64,000 nucleotides of DNA, taken from assembly GCA_003574895.1 (NCBI GenBank), contig PJFB01000002.1, forward strand, positions 310,001 to 374,000, written 5' to 3'. A model generated the notes under the pieces. It ran no database searches. It had not been told where the DNA came from and was given only the letters and a program-made list of their open reading frames with translations. Shown here in pieces: positions 44,616-55,778 of the stretch. Every line of letters starts with the position of its first letter. Positions within the stretch are counted from its first letter, which is position 1. Position numbers and translations under genes: made by a program. This stretch comes from Geobacter sp. (GTDB taxonomy: Bacteria > Desulfobacterota > Desulfuromonadia > Geobacterales > Pseudopelobacteraceae).

Positions 44616-45404
44616 CTGAAATACGGCTCATTCAACTTTTGCAACCTGCCTCCCTGGGCCATCGCCTCGTATCACTTCAATGAAAACCCGCAGCCGTTGC
44701 AGGTCCAGGGAGTCAGGGAAAGTAACCGGTTTTTGTTCGACAGGCTTGCGTCTACCGCGTCCCGCGAAGAGCGGGCCCTGCTTTTCAACGACTACATGTC
44801 GGTCAAGTTCCATCTGCACCATTGGCAGGAACAGGCCACCGACTCGGCCCGCATGAGTATTCGCAACTGTTACCTGAGATTTTTGAAGGGATGGAAAATC
44901 GACTCGAATTCCGTAGCCGGAGCAGTGCTCAAACACTGGGTGGAAAGCCGTACCGGCATCAGCCCGACCTTCCACAGGGCCCGCATAGACGACATCAATA
45001 GCGAAGCCTATTTCAACTACACGGTAGATGTGATGAAAGGGAGCGCCCAGACCAGCGCCATTCAATCCCAGCTGGATCTTTTATTCGAGTTTGTCCAGTT
45101 TGAACTCCCCCGCAAATATCCCGGGCTGAAGGCCATCACTCTTTATCGCGGCACCCATGACGCGGAGGAGTACGATGTTTTGAAGAGTCTGAATAAACGG
45201 GAACAGATCGTCAGGATGAACAATCTGGTTTCTTTCACCAGCGACGCCGAGCGGGCCTGGGAATTCGGGCGCACGGTCTGGAAGACCTCCGTGCCCCTTG
45301 CCAAGATTTTTTTCTACAATGATCTGCTGCCCGGCAACGTTCTGAAGGGGGAGGACGAATACATGATCATCGGCGGCGAATATCACGTTCAGCGGATCAT
45401 ATAG
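44616..45404 (+). CDS. draT: Dinitrogenase reductase ADP-ribosyltransferase with a probable CTG start
   Basis: The 262-residue enzyme would put ADP-ribose on the conserved Arg of NifH or AnfH and switch nitrogenase off. The conserved N-terminal block FNFCNLPPWAIASYHFN lies upstream of the first TTG (44697), and an in-frame TAG at 44601 limits the start. The only good candidate is CTG 44616, eight bases after AGGAGG. Other DraT marks are NDYMSVKFHLHHW, FLKGWKIDSNSVAGAVLKHW, LYRGTHDAEEYD and KIFFYNDLLPGN. It overlaps the convergent NifX-like gene by eight bases. A second DraT gene is at the right edge of the window. Confidence 0.9.
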   Translation: MKYGSFNFCNLPPWAIASYHFNENPQPLQVQGVRESNRFLFDRLASTASREERALLFNDYMSVKFHLHHWQEQATDSARMSIRNCYLRFLKGWKIDSNSVAGAVLKHWVESRTGISPTFHRARIDDINSEAYFNYTVDVMKGSAQTSAIQSQLDLLFEFVQFELPRKYPGLKAITLYRGTHDAEEYDVLKSLNKREQIVRMNNLVSFTSDAERAWEFGRTVWKTSVPLAKIFFYNDLLPGNVLKGEDEYMIIGGEYHVQRII

Positions 45405-45780
45405 CCGTCGCGTCCGCTCCGGCGCGCTCCATGGCCTTCTTCATCCAGGGAGGCGGGTTGCCCCGCAGAACGCCCTGCAACTTTCCGATAATCTCCGTAA
45501 TGGGCATTTCCGTACCGGTCTTCAGATGAAAGGCATTTTGCGCTACGATCCTGGCCAGGGCCCTGGTGCCGATATCCATGCTGCAGACTATGGGGCAGTC
45601 GGCTATGGCACCGGCCCGTGCGGAGTTACGCTCATCATTGACAAGAGTGGAAGTAATGGCGCTTCTGTCGCCATGGTAGGACGCCTGGTCAGGCCCTATT
45701 TCCCAGATTTTGAATTCGTTGGTTTCGCCGAATCTCTTATTGATGGTTATCCCATCAGTAGAAGCAAATGCAACTTTCAT
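45397..45780 (-). CDS. NifX/VnfX-type cofactor-binding protein
   Basis: The 127-residue protein belongs to the dinitrogenase iron-molybdenum-cofactor binding family (MKVAFASTDGITINKRFGE, then CPIVCSMDIGTRALARIVAQ). Such proteins carry NifB-co or the finished cofactor. AGGAGG precedes the ATG at 45780. It ends the anf accessory cluster and may serve the FeFe-cofactor path. The CPIVC pair is a likely metal or cluster site. Confidence 0.85.
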   Translation of the reverse strand: MKVAFASTDGITINKRFGETNEFKIWEIGPDQASYHGDRSAITSTLVNDERNSARAGAIADCPIVCSMDIGTRALARIVAQNAFHLKTGTEMPITEIIGKLQGVLRGNPPPWMKKAMERAGADATAI

Positions 45781-45817
45781 GACGTTGGTCCTCCTGCACG
45801 TGGCAAACTCTGCAAAA

Positions 45818-46309
45818 TCAAGAGTGTTTCTTTCCTTTGATAGATTCAATGTCGATGCGAATAACTGAGGTACGGTCGAGATTCGCTTTCGGGTAAGCAA
45901 ACTTTTTCCGGGAAAAATGCGCGACAATACCATCAAGTGCTTTGATTTTTTCAACTTCATCCGCTACAAATATCGCCTTGCCGATACCAATCACCGTGCG
46001 GTGTCGAGCCTCGAAATCACATGCCTCGTCACTTTCGATAACACCGTGGTCGACGCTGATCTCGAAACAGATGTTATTGTTGCGCTTCATGAGGTCTATT
46101 TTGGTGCCGGTCTGCGCCGAATGGAAATAAAGCGCCGAGCCGTCGAAGGCGTAGAATACGGGGACCAGGAACGGCATATCGCCATCGACGAGCGCGATGC
46201 GCATAAGATTTGTCGAACGGATGATTGCGTCGATCTCCTCACGGTCTATGATCTCGCGATCCGTGCGCCGCATCATGCCGTGCGGGTGTTTTCCGGTCGA
46301 ATCTGTCAT
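45818..46309 (-). CDS. Pyridoxamine 5'-phosphate oxidase-fold protein
   Basis: The 163-residue protein has the FMN-binding split-barrel seen in NimA-type and PNPOx-like proteins (DGDMPFLVPVFYAFDGSALYFHSA, with FEISVD and GIGKAIFV later). GGAG precedes the ATG. It lies in the anf accessory run. It could be a flavin reductase or heme/flavin-binding protein; no substrate is evident. Confidence 0.78.
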   Translation of the reverse strand: MTDSTGKHPHGMMRRTDREIIDREEIDAIIRSTNLMRIALVDGDMPFLVPVFYAFDGSALYFHSAQTGTKIDLMKRNNNICFEISVDHGVIESDEACDFEARHRTVIGIGKAIFVADEVEKIKALDGIVAHFSRKKFAYPKANLDRTSVIRIDIESIKGKKHS

Positions 46310-46329
46310 ACATGCTCCTTTCACGTTAT

Positions 46330-46926
46330 TCATGCGGCTTCAGGTTCATTATTGTTCGACTTCTTTTGGCTGCCACAATCGCAGGAATTATTACCAAATG
46401 TGGCTGAACGTTCATATTCAAATATCCTCGGAACTGGGAAACTTGCGGGTTTTGTCTCGATTCCCTTCAGCCTTTCTATGTAGCCGGCAGGAATACCGCG
46501 AGACAGTGCGCCTGACACAATAGTATCCAGGTATTCCGTGCTGGGAAAGAGTGGTTCGCCGGAAAAGAACTTTTTATAGAGAAGAACCGGATAATTGTTC
46601 CCATCTTTATCCACGACTTCCGTTGGAAAGAGAAAATAGGAACCGGTACCGTCCAGACGGACATCCTGCCAGGAATCAAGACGTTCGCTATCGAAAAATG
46701 ACAGCTTGTAAACCACGCCCCAAAGGTCTTCTCCTGGTTTACTGATCAGAGTCGCCTCACCGCCATCCCATCTCTTGGAATAGCCGAAAAAAGATATTAC
46801 ATGGTCGGATAACCGTGCAATGGCGACAACTTCAGGTTTATAGCAGCGGGAAGTAATCTGGTCAGGGTTCATATTGGAGCCATAGGCAAAATATAAATGA
46901 TGCGTACCATGATGAATGTCGTTCAT
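46330..46926 (-). CDS. Gamma-glutamylcyclotransferase-like protein with the catalytic Glu replaced
   Basis: The 198-residue protein has the GGCT fold (YFAYGSNMNPDQ at the N-terminus, then DLWGVVYKLSF). The family catalytic Glu sits in an LDxxEG motif; here the segment reads RLDSWQDV, with Gln at that place. The C-terminus has SCDCGS, a possible metal site. The ATG at 46926 with AGAGG is preferred to an upstream ATG at 46950. A binding rather than cyclising role is likely. It lies between anfO and the PNPOx-fold gene. Confidence 0.72.
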   Translation of the reverse strand: MNDIHHGTHHLYFAYGSNMNPDQITSRCYKPEVVAIARLSDHVISFFGYSKRWDGGEATLISKPGEDLWGVVYKLSFFDSERLDSWQDVRLDGTGSYFLFPTEVVDKDGNNYPVLLYKKFFSGEPLFPSTEYLDTIVSGALSRGIPAGYIERLKGIETKPASFPVPRIFEYERSATFGNNSCDCGSQKKSNNNEPEAA

Positions 46927-47007
46927 GTTTTTATCCTCTTTGCCTGCCATGGATGCCGGGCTGGGATCGATGCCCTTCGATTAACGGGGAATCAGGCACC
47001 GGTACCG

Positions 47008-47772
47008 CTATTGACCGGGGGAACAAAATTTGGGCAGAACCACCACCTTCAGCCAACGCCCGGTGACGTCACGCGTCTCGGGCTCTGCCGCTAAATTCAG
47101 ATTATTCAACTCGTTATAAAACCATCTGGGAGTATGGTCGCAAAGTATTTCAAGTTTTTTGAATGTGGTTTCTTCAAGTGCGGGAATCAATACCTGTCTT
47201 GAATTGAGCGCCGGGTTGTCCTGTAAAATCTCGGCCAGGTTTATCGAATAACGTCCTTCTTTTATGTCGCCAACCAAAACCGGTCGCGGGACATCGCAAC
47301 CGGACCCGCAGGATTCCCTGCCATGAGCGATTGTCGCGGCCGGCCGCGAGGAGGAACAGCCTCCGCCGCAACCGCCATGACCGGAGGTTCTGCCCGCCTG
47401 TTTACCGGCATTGGTCTGCGCCTGTTTTTCCAGTTCCGCCACATATTCCCGTTCCTGCCGGACAACGTTGTCAAGCTGCTCAAGCATGGTCCCTGCTGAC
47501 TTCCAGGTATGAAACCCCAATTCTTCCATCAACAACGCATGAAACAGCCCTTTGAATTCTCTGACGATGAACACCTTGCAATCTTCCAACTGGGACATGG
47601 CGCTGTAAAAGATCGCTTTGATTTCAGCAAGGCTCATCTCCACATCGATGTCCATCATGATTCTTCTTGCAATTTCCCACGTCCCGGAAACCTGATCATA
47701 AAGACATATGTGCCCTTTTTCATAAAAACCGGCCACTGCGCCGCTATCATCGACAAAAGCTGCAATTTTCAT
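47008..47772 (-). CDS. anfO: AnfO-like Fe-only nitrogenase accessory protein
   Basis: The 254-residue protein matches AnfO (MKIAAFVDDSGAVAGFYEKG and CKVFIVREFKGLFHALLMEE). AnfO genes lie behind anfHDGK in other diazotrophs and affect Fe-only nitrogenase activity, with no known reaction. Residues about 130-165 are a low-complexity insert with two Cys clusters, GGCGGGC and SCGSGC, which could bind metal. The start at 47772 is 76 bases after the anfK stop. The ribosome site is AGGGGGCA. Confidence 0.85.
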   Translation of the reverse strand: MKIAAFVDDSGAVAGFYEKGHICLYDQVSGTWEIARRIMMDIDVEMSLAEIKAIFYSAMSQLEDCKVFIVREFKGLFHALLMEELGFHTWKSAGTMLEQLDNVVRQEREYVAELEKQAQTNAGKQAGRTSGHGGCGGGCSSSRPAATIAHGRESCGSGCDVPRPVLVGDIKEGRYSINLAEILQDNPALNSRQVLIPALEETTFKKLEILCDHTPRWFYNELNNLNLAAEPETRDVTGRWLKVVVLPKFCSPGQ

Positions 47773-47848
47773 ACATGCCCCCTTTTTACACGGAGGATAA
47801 GGCATCGGACATACGTCTGCGGATATCTCATGCCACCCTGCGCTTCCC

Positions 47849-49237
47849 TTACCAGACGTTTAGAATCCACTCTTTGTTTTTTTTGTACTCCATATCCGTG
47901 AAAAGGGTGTTTGCCATCTGTTCGGCAAGCCAGATCGCCCCTGCATATCCGACAATGGGATGGCGATACATACCGGCGCGGTCGTATGTCGGAAAACCGA
48001 CCCGAAACATTGGGATGTTATAGTCAATGGAAATAAACCTGCCCTTGGAATGCCCCAGGATCAGATCCAGTTCAAGCCCTTCGTTTTTGATCCGGTTTTC
48101 CAACTCCCAAAAATCGGCATTGGTGACGATCTGCATGTCGTAATCGACTTTTTCCTGCAAATCCTTGATCCGGGGATCATCCTTGTAGGCTGAATTGTCG
48201 TCGCCCAACAGCAGCAGCACGGGCTTCATTTCCAGGTCAAGGCAGAATTCCGCAAGACCGATGACAAGATCCGGATTGCCGTAGATCGCGACCCTTTTGT
48301 CGGCAAAAAACAGGTGGGTGAGATCGGTCAGCGCATCGATGGCAAGGCCCCTCTCCCGCACAAGCGACTCGGGAATGGGTTTGCCGGTCATAGTTTTCAG
48401 GTTCTGCAGGAAGGTATCCGTGTTGCGGATGCCGATGGGGGTCGGCCCGATGACTGTCGGGATCTGGAATTCCTTTTCAAGGAATTTGGCGGCCTTACCA
48501 CCTTCGTAGACATTCAGCGCAATGGTGCCCGAAGCGTTCGCCGTTCCCCTCAGATCCTCGATTGTGGTGCTTCCGTGGGAGACATGATTGCCATCCGGCA
48601 TCAAAGGTGAATCAAAGCTTTCGATTTCAAAAAGCACGGTCGCGTCGATCTGCATTTCCGACAGCAAATGCTTGAGAGCCGTCACGTCCCCCGGATTGAC
48701 CCATCCGGTGAAAAGGTTGATTTTTCCGTTGGGTTCGTCCTTTTTTGCAAAATATTTGACAAAATCCCTCACCGCAATATCGTAACCGCTCACCATGCTT
48801 CCCACAAAGCTGGGGGTATGGATCGGGATGAGATGGACCTCCCGACCGGCATATTTTTCCTTCAAGAGCCCTTCATTGAGTTTTATGACAACGCCATCGA
48901 TGTCGTCTCCGATAATCTCCGTCGAACAGGTTGAGATTATCGGAATGACCTTGACATGGGGATAACGCATCAACAGCACATCCACACCTTCTTCTACTCG
49001 CCGGCAGGCGCCGAAAACCGCCCCCTCTTCGTGCACCGACGAAGAGGCCAGCTCGAAACTTTCCTTGAAGTGCTGGGAGAACAGCAGGCGGACGAACATA
49101 ACGCATCCCTGCCCTCCATGAACGATCCCGATGGTGTCCTTGATTCCTATGCTGGCAAACTGCGCGCCACAGGGCTGGCAGGTAAATATCGGATTGATAA
49201 CGCCGACGCGTTCTTTGTTTTTGACTTCACAAGACAT
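47849..49237 (-). CDS. anfK: Fe-only nitrogenase beta subunit
   Basis: The 462-residue protein equals the length of Azotobacter AnfK. P-cluster Cys are in FTCQPCGAQF, HGGQGCVMFVR and STCSTEIIGDD. It lacks the long N-terminal extension of NifK. It pairs with AnfD and carries the P-cluster at the interface. It is the last structural gene before anfO, 13 bases after anfG. Confidence 0.96.
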   Translation of the reverse strand: MSCEVKNKERVGVINPIFTCQPCGAQFASIGIKDTIGIVHGGQGCVMFVRLLFSQHFKESFELASSSVHEEGAVFGACRRVEEGVDVLLMRYPHVKVIPIISTCSTEIIGDDIDGVVIKLNEGLLKEKYAGREVHLIPIHTPSFVGSMVSGYDIAVRDFVKYFAKKDEPNGKINLFTGWVNPGDVTALKHLLSEMQIDATVLFEIESFDSPLMPDGNHVSHGSTTIEDLRGTANASGTIALNVYEGGKAAKFLEKEFQIPTVIGPTPIGIRNTDTFLQNLKTMTGKPIPESLVRERGLAIDALTDLTHLFFADKRVAIYGNPDLVIGLAEFCLDLEMKPVLLLLGDDNSAYKDDPRIKDLQEKVDYDMQIVTNADFWELENRIKNEGLELDLILGHSKGRFISIDYNIPMFRVGFPTYDRAGMYRHPIVGYAGAIWLAEQMANTLFTDMEYKKNKEWILNVW

Positions 49238-49250
49238 ATGCGGCCCCTTT

Positions 49251-49589
49251 CTAATAATTTACGTCGGTAAGCTCTTTATTCAGCGACCCGTCAATCGTTA
49301 AGTAGTCAATACGATTTTTCAGCTCCTGCATGAGCGACTTTATTTCCGTTTTGTCCATCTCGTTCAGCCACTGACAGCGCGATTTAAACGCATCGGCCAA
49401 GCAGACGGCATCCACCCAATAGCACCGGTCCTCCAGGGTTTCGTGCGCAGCCGGTTCACCACACAATATCTGCGTGGTTTTTGTCAGAACCCCTTCGTTC
49501 TGCCGTTTCCGGTCCCAGACGCGTGAGTGAAACTGCCAGAGACAATGCTTCATGATGTAAGTTTCCAGTTGGGCAATCCTGTCTTTCAT
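49251..49589 (-). CDS. anfG: Fe-only nitrogenase delta subunit
   Basis: The 112-residue protein is the small third subunit found only in V and Fe-only nitrogenase ([23 protein letters not shown] split by the limits of the family core; key [12 protein letters not shown]). AGGAGG precedes the ATG at 49589. Its presence between anfD and anfK is the clearest sign that this cluster is an alternative nitrogenase. It is slightly shorter than the Azotobacter protein. Confidence 0.95.
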   Translation of the reverse strand: MKDRIAQLETYIMKHCLWQFHSRVWDRKRQNEGVLTKTTQILCGEPAAHETLEDRCYWVDAVCLADAFKSRCQWLNEMDKTEIKSLMQELKNRIDYLTIDGSLNKELTDVNY

Positions 49590-49605
49590 GGTCACTTCTC
49601 CTCCT

Positions 49606-51189
<1,584 letters not shown>

Positions 51190-51203
51190 TTAATTCATCG
51201 CAA

Positions 51204-52196
<993 letters not shown>

Positions 52197-52301
52197 TCAA
52201 CCAGTTATGGCTGTCAACACTGGCGGCACAGGAAAATTGCCCTACAGCACTTTTCGATTTTAGTTGCCGACAATGTCGGATTTCGGCGTTCCGTGAGGTA
52301 C

Positions 52302-52335
52302 GTTTCTGAAACAAATGTTCCTGAATGTACGGAAC
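52302..52335. promoter_or_regulatory. Inverted repeats upstream of anfH, possible activator sites
   Basis: GTTTC-T-GAAAC (52302-52312) is followed by GTTCC-N9-GGAAC (52317-52335), with a further GTTCC at 52287-52291. They lie about 190-220 bases upstream of the -24 box, the usual range for sigma-54 activators, and could bind the AnfA-type protein. The rest of the 52118-52523 gap holds no gene. Confidence 0.45.
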
Positions 52336-52523
52336 GGTTTAATGTCGTCTTGAATCCTTGACGCCTTCGTGTGCCGGGCGGGATTGAAGCTCATCGTAAT
52401 AATATGGGTTGTTGAATATGGCTTCCTTTACTCCGGCTACGATACGTGCTATAGAATAGACTCATGAAGCAGGAATGTTGCTTTGCCGTCAGTTACCTCA
52501 AAGAAGATGCAGGCATAGATCCC

Positions 52524-53333
52524 ATGAGATCCCGAAAAAATGAAATAGAACTTGGCGGCAGCCTGTGGCTGCAGAAATCCGATCGCAGGTACCTGGGAGG
52601 AGACCACATTTATCTGCTGGAAAAAATCGATGAATTGGGCTCCATCACCAAGGCGGCAAAGGCGGTAGGTATCAGTTACAAAACTGCCTGGGACACAGTG
52701 AATCTGATTAACAACATGGCTGAAAAGCCGCTGGTTGAGAGGCTGACCGGTGGCAAAGGCGGGGGAGGGACCAATCTGACCCCGGATGGAAAGATGGTCA
52801 TCAGTCAATTCCGCATAATTCAGGAAGAACATCGAAAATATCTGGTAAACTTGGAAGAAAGATTGGGAGACATTAGCAGTCTCCAAAAATTCCTAAGGAG
52901 GATCTCCATGAAAGTAAGCGCACGTAATACTTTTGCCGGTTCCGTTACCAAGATCACAAAAGGGGCCGTCAACGCCGAGGTAACCCTGACCCTCGGCAGC
53001 GGCATCAATCTTGTTGCCGTCGTCACCAACGGCGCCATCGACAACCTGGGGCTGGCTACCGGCAGTGATGCCTATGCCATCATCAAGGCCAGTTCGGTCA
53101 TCATCGGCACTGATCTGCACGATGCCAAGGTCAGCGCCCGCAACATCTTCTGCGGCACCATCGCCAAGATCATCGAAGGCCCGGTAAACACCGAGGTGGA
53201 CGTCGAGATCGGCGGCGGCAATACCGTCAGCGCGGTCATTACCCATGAAAGCGCCAAACGGCTCGAACTTAAGGTTGGAGGCCATGCCTGCGCCCTGTTC
53301 AAGGCCTCCACCGTCATCATCGGCGTCAGCTGA
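52524..53333 (+). CDS. modE: Molybdate-responsive regulator ModE
   Basis: The protein has a LysR-like winged helix (LLEKIDELGSITKAAKAVGI then SYKTAWDTVNLINN, VERLTGGKGGGGTNLTPDG) and two tandem Mop domains (KVSARNTFAGSVTKITKGAV and KVSARNIFCGTIAKIIEGPV), the full ModE layout. It binds molybdate and then DNA. The ATG at 52524 gives a compact N-terminus; an in-frame ATG at 52464 is possible, neither has a strong ribosome site. It would act on the ModE-type sites found at 30, 32.8, 33.0 and 53.4 kb. Confidence 0.95.
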   Translation: MRSRKNEIELGGSLWLQKSDRRYLGGDHIYLLEKIDELGSITKAAKAVGISYKTAWDTVNLINNMAEKPLVERLTGGKGGGGTNLTPDGKMVISQFRIIQEEHRKYLVNLEERLGDISSLQKFLRRISMKVSARNTFAGSVTKITKGAVNAEVTLTLGSGINLVAVVTNGAIDNLGLATGSDAYAIIKASSVIIGTDLHDAKVSARNIFCGTIAKIIEGPVNTEVDVEIGGGNTVSAVITHESAKRLELKVGGHACALFKASTVIIGVS

Positions 53334-53344
53334 GTGGAATAACG

Positions 53345-53371
53345 GGACAGCAACGGCGCTGTCCTTTTTTT
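53345..53371 (+). terminator. Terminator of modE
   Basis: GGACAGC-AACGGC-GCTGTCC is a perfect seven-pair hairpin followed by seven T, twelve bases after modE. It separates modE from modD, which has its own promoter. Confidence 0.88.
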
Positions 53372-53377
53372 CGGCAT

Positions 53378-53403
53378 TCGTTGTATATTTGTGACTATAA
53401 CGT
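53378..53403. promoter_or_regulatory. ModE-type operator upstream of modD
   Basis: Arms TCGTTGTATA (53378-53387) and ACTATAACGT (53394-53403) with a six-base spacer match the ModE pattern. It ends 19 bases before modD, so ModE would control the transport operon. Confidence 0.75.
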
Positions 53404-53422
53404 AATCAGAGAAAGGGTAGAG

Positions 53423-54271
53423 ATGATCAATTGCCTTCCGGAATACGAAATCGAACGCTTCATCGAAGAAGACCTCCCCTATGGAGACCTGACCACCCAT
53501 CTGCTCGGTATGGGAGCTCATCCGGGACGAATTGTCTTTACCACCCGGGAGGAGACAACGCTCTGCTGCACGGAAGAAGCGGCCAGGGTGCTCGGCAAAT
53601 GCGGTGCAACCGTTACCACCTGCCTGCCCAGCGGCTCCGAGCTTCCGGCCGGCTTCAAGTTCCTGGCGGCCGAAGGGTCGGCACAGTCCCTGCATGCTGG
53701 CTGGAAGGTGGCCTTGAACCTGCTGGAATATGCCTCAGGCATTGCCTCCCGGACGCAGCGCATTGTCGCAAAGAGCAGGGCTGTCAATCCGGCAATATCG
53801 GTGGTGACCACCCGCAAGTCTTTCCCCGGAACCAAGAAGATCGCCATCAAGGCCGTTATGGCCGGAGGTGCCCTGCCCCATCGCCTGGGGCTGTCGGAAA
53901 CGGTGTTGGTGTTCAAACAGCACACCGCCTTCCTTGGTGGGTTGGAGGGTTTTCTCGGCACCGTTGCCGGGCTGGGTTTGAAGTCCCGCGAGACCAAGAT
54001 CATTGTCGAAGCCGACAACACGGAGGAAGCAATGCTGATCGCGCGCAGCACTGCCGACGTCGTGCAGTTGGACAAGGTTTCGCCGCTTGAATTGAAAAGC
54101 ACTGTTGCCGCCATCCGGGCAGCAAACCCGAACATCCTGATTTCCGCGGCAGGGGGCATCAACGAAGCCAATGCCGCCGAGTATGCCGCCACGGGAATCG
54201 ACATCATCGTCCTGTCGTCGGTCTATTTCGGCAAGCCGTCCGATATCGGCGTTGACATTCAACCGGCCTGA
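53423..54271 (+). CDS. modD: ModD protein (quinolinate phosphoribosyltransferase family)
   Basis: The 282-residue protein is related to nicotinate-nucleotide pyrophosphorylase (EDLPYGDLTTHLLG, NLLEYASGIASRTQRIV, TTRKSFPGTKKIAIKAV, DVVQLDKVSPLELK). The ModD branch travels with modABC and its reaction is not known. GAAAGGG precedes the ATG. A NadC role is the alternative, but the mod operon argues against it. Confidence 0.9.
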   Translation: MINCLPEYEIERFIEEDLPYGDLTTHLLGMGAHPGRIVFTTREETTLCCTEEAARVLGKCGATVTTCLPSGSELPAGFKFLAAEGSAQSLHAGWKVALNLLEYASGIASRTQRIVAKSRAVNPAISVVTTRKSFPGTKKIAIKAVMAGGALPHRLGLSETVLVFKQHTAFLGGLEGFLGTVAGLGLKSRETKIIVEADNTEEAMLIARSTADVVQLDKVSPLELKSTVAAIRAANPNILISAAGGINEANAAEYAATGIDIIVLSSVYFGKPSDIGVDIQPA

Positions 54272-54316
54272 TCACAACCATGTAAGACAACACATCCTGT
54301 TTTGGAGGTCCCAATC

Positions 54317-55060
54317 ATGAAATACGTAACAAAGCTGGCAGCAACCCTGCTAGTAATGCTCCTTCTCTCCACACCGGTTCTGGCCGGAGATATCAACCTC
54401 TCTGCCGCCGCCAGCATGAAAGATGCAATCAACGAACTGTCCGACAACTTTGCCCAAAAGCACCCCGGTGTGAAGCTGCTGAAGAACTACGGCGCTTCCG
54501 GAGCCCTGGCAAAGCAGATCGAAAACGGGGCTCCGGCCGACATCTTCATATCCGCCAACCTGGAGTGGATGGATTATCTGAAGAACAAGAAGCTGGTCGA
54601 TGTCACCAGCATCGGGACCTTTAGTTTCAACACCCTGGTGTTTGCCGGCGAGCCTGGCAAGGCATCATCCATGCAAGACCTGCTGAAGCTGGAAAGGATT
54701 GCCATTGGCAGCCCGAAGAGTGTTCCAGCCGGAGAGTATGCCTCGGAAGCATTAAATAAAGCCGGCCTTGAAAAACAACTGGAAAAGAAGCTGGTCATGG
54801 CCAAAGATGTGCGGGCATGCCTGATGTATGCCGAAAGAGGGGAAGTTGACGGCGCCTTTGTCTACAGGACCGACGCCCTGCAGGCGAAAAAGGCCAAGAT
54901 ACTGTTCACAGTCCCGCAGGGACTCTATCCGAGAGTTACCTACCCCATGGCACTGACGATTACCGGTGCAAAAAGCAAGGACGCAGTGGCCTTTTACACC
55001 TATCTGCACAGTAAAGAGGCAAAGACGGTACTCACCAAATATGGATTTACGACTCTCTAA
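54317..55060 (+). CDS. modA: Molybdate-binding periplasmic protein
   Basis: The 247-residue protein has a signal peptide (about 1-22) and the ModA core DINLSAAASMKDAINELSD, YGASGALAKQIENGAPADIF and GEVDGAFVYRTDAL. It binds molybdate or tungstate and feeds ModBC. GGAGG precedes the ATG at 54317. Confidence 0.95.
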   Translation: MKYVTKLAATLLVMLLLSTPVLAGDINLSAAASMKDAINELSDNFAQKHPGVKLLKNYGASGALAKQIENGAPADIFISANLEWMDYLKNKKLVDVTSIGTFSFNTLVFAGEPGKASSMQDLLKLERIAIGSPKSVPAGEYASEALNKAGLEKQLEKKLVMAKDVRACLMYAERGEVDGAFVYRTDALQAKKAKILFTVPQGLYPRVTYPMALTITGAKSKDAVAFYTYLHSKEAKTVLTKYGFTTL

Positions 55061-55093
55061 CAGCAGATAATCACCGAAATCAAGTTAGACACC

Positions 55094-55777
55094 ATGACCC
55101 CACTCTCTCCCACAGATTACGTGGCCATCAGGCTTTCGGTTGAGGTTGCCTGCGCAGCCACCCTGTTGTCACTGCCGTTCGGATTTGCCGTCGCTTATCT
55201 GATCACCTTTGTCAAATTTCGCGGCAAAGTGGTGCTGGAAGTGCTCGTCAACCTGCCCCTTACCCTGCCGCCGGTTGTGGTGGGGTATTTCCTTCTGCTT
55301 TTGCTCGGCAAGCAGGGCTGGCTCGGAGCCCTGCTCGACGAGGCCGGCATCAGGCTGATCTTCACCCTCAAGGCCGCGGTGATTGCCTCCGCTGTTGTTG
55401 CCTTTCCCCTGCTGGTGCGCTCACTGCGCATCGGCATGGAGGATATCGACAAGCAACTGATCAACGCTTCCCGGACCCTTGGCGCCCGTTGGCACGACAC
55501 CCTGTTTACCGTTATCCTGCCGCTTTCGGTCCCGGGGCTGATTGCCGGTTCGTCCCTGATGTTCGCCCGCAGCCTTGGTGAATTTGGGGCCACAATCATC
55601 GTGGCCGGCAATATTCCCGGTGTTACCCAGACTATCCCGCTGGCCATATACGAGTACGCCAGTTCCCCCACCAGTGAAAATACGGCCATCTCGCTCTGTC
55701 TGGTTTCGGTGGTTATTTCCATGATCGTCCTTTTTCTGCATGAGATGATGGCCAAGAAAATGGCGCGGAGAGACTAA
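55094..55777 (+). CDS. modB: Molybdate ABC transporter permease
   Basis: The 227-residue protein has five to six membrane helices and the EAA loop SRTLGARWHDTLFTVILPLS. LPLTLPPVVVGYFLL and SLGEFGATIIVAGNIPG are typical of ModB. It lies 33 bases after modA and one base before modC. Confidence 0.95.
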   Translation: MTPLSPTDYVAIRLSVEVACAATLLSLPFGFAVAYLITFVKFRGKVVLEVLVNLPLTLPPVVVGYFLLLLLGKQGWLGALLDEAGIRLIFTLKAAVIASAVVAFPLLVRSLRIGMEDIDKQLINASRTLGARWHDTLFTVILPLSVPGLIAGSSLMFARSLGEFGATIIVAGNIPGVTQTIPLAIYEYASSPTSENTAISLCLVSVVISMIVLFLHEMMAKKMARRD

Positions 55778-55778
55778 C

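Noticed and set aside
53345-53371. Hexaloop AACGGC with A1 and G4 in the modE terminator, like the ANTAR hairpins
   Set aside because: The hairpin is itself the terminator with T-run directly after it and there is no second competing fold; a match at two loop positions is common by chance.
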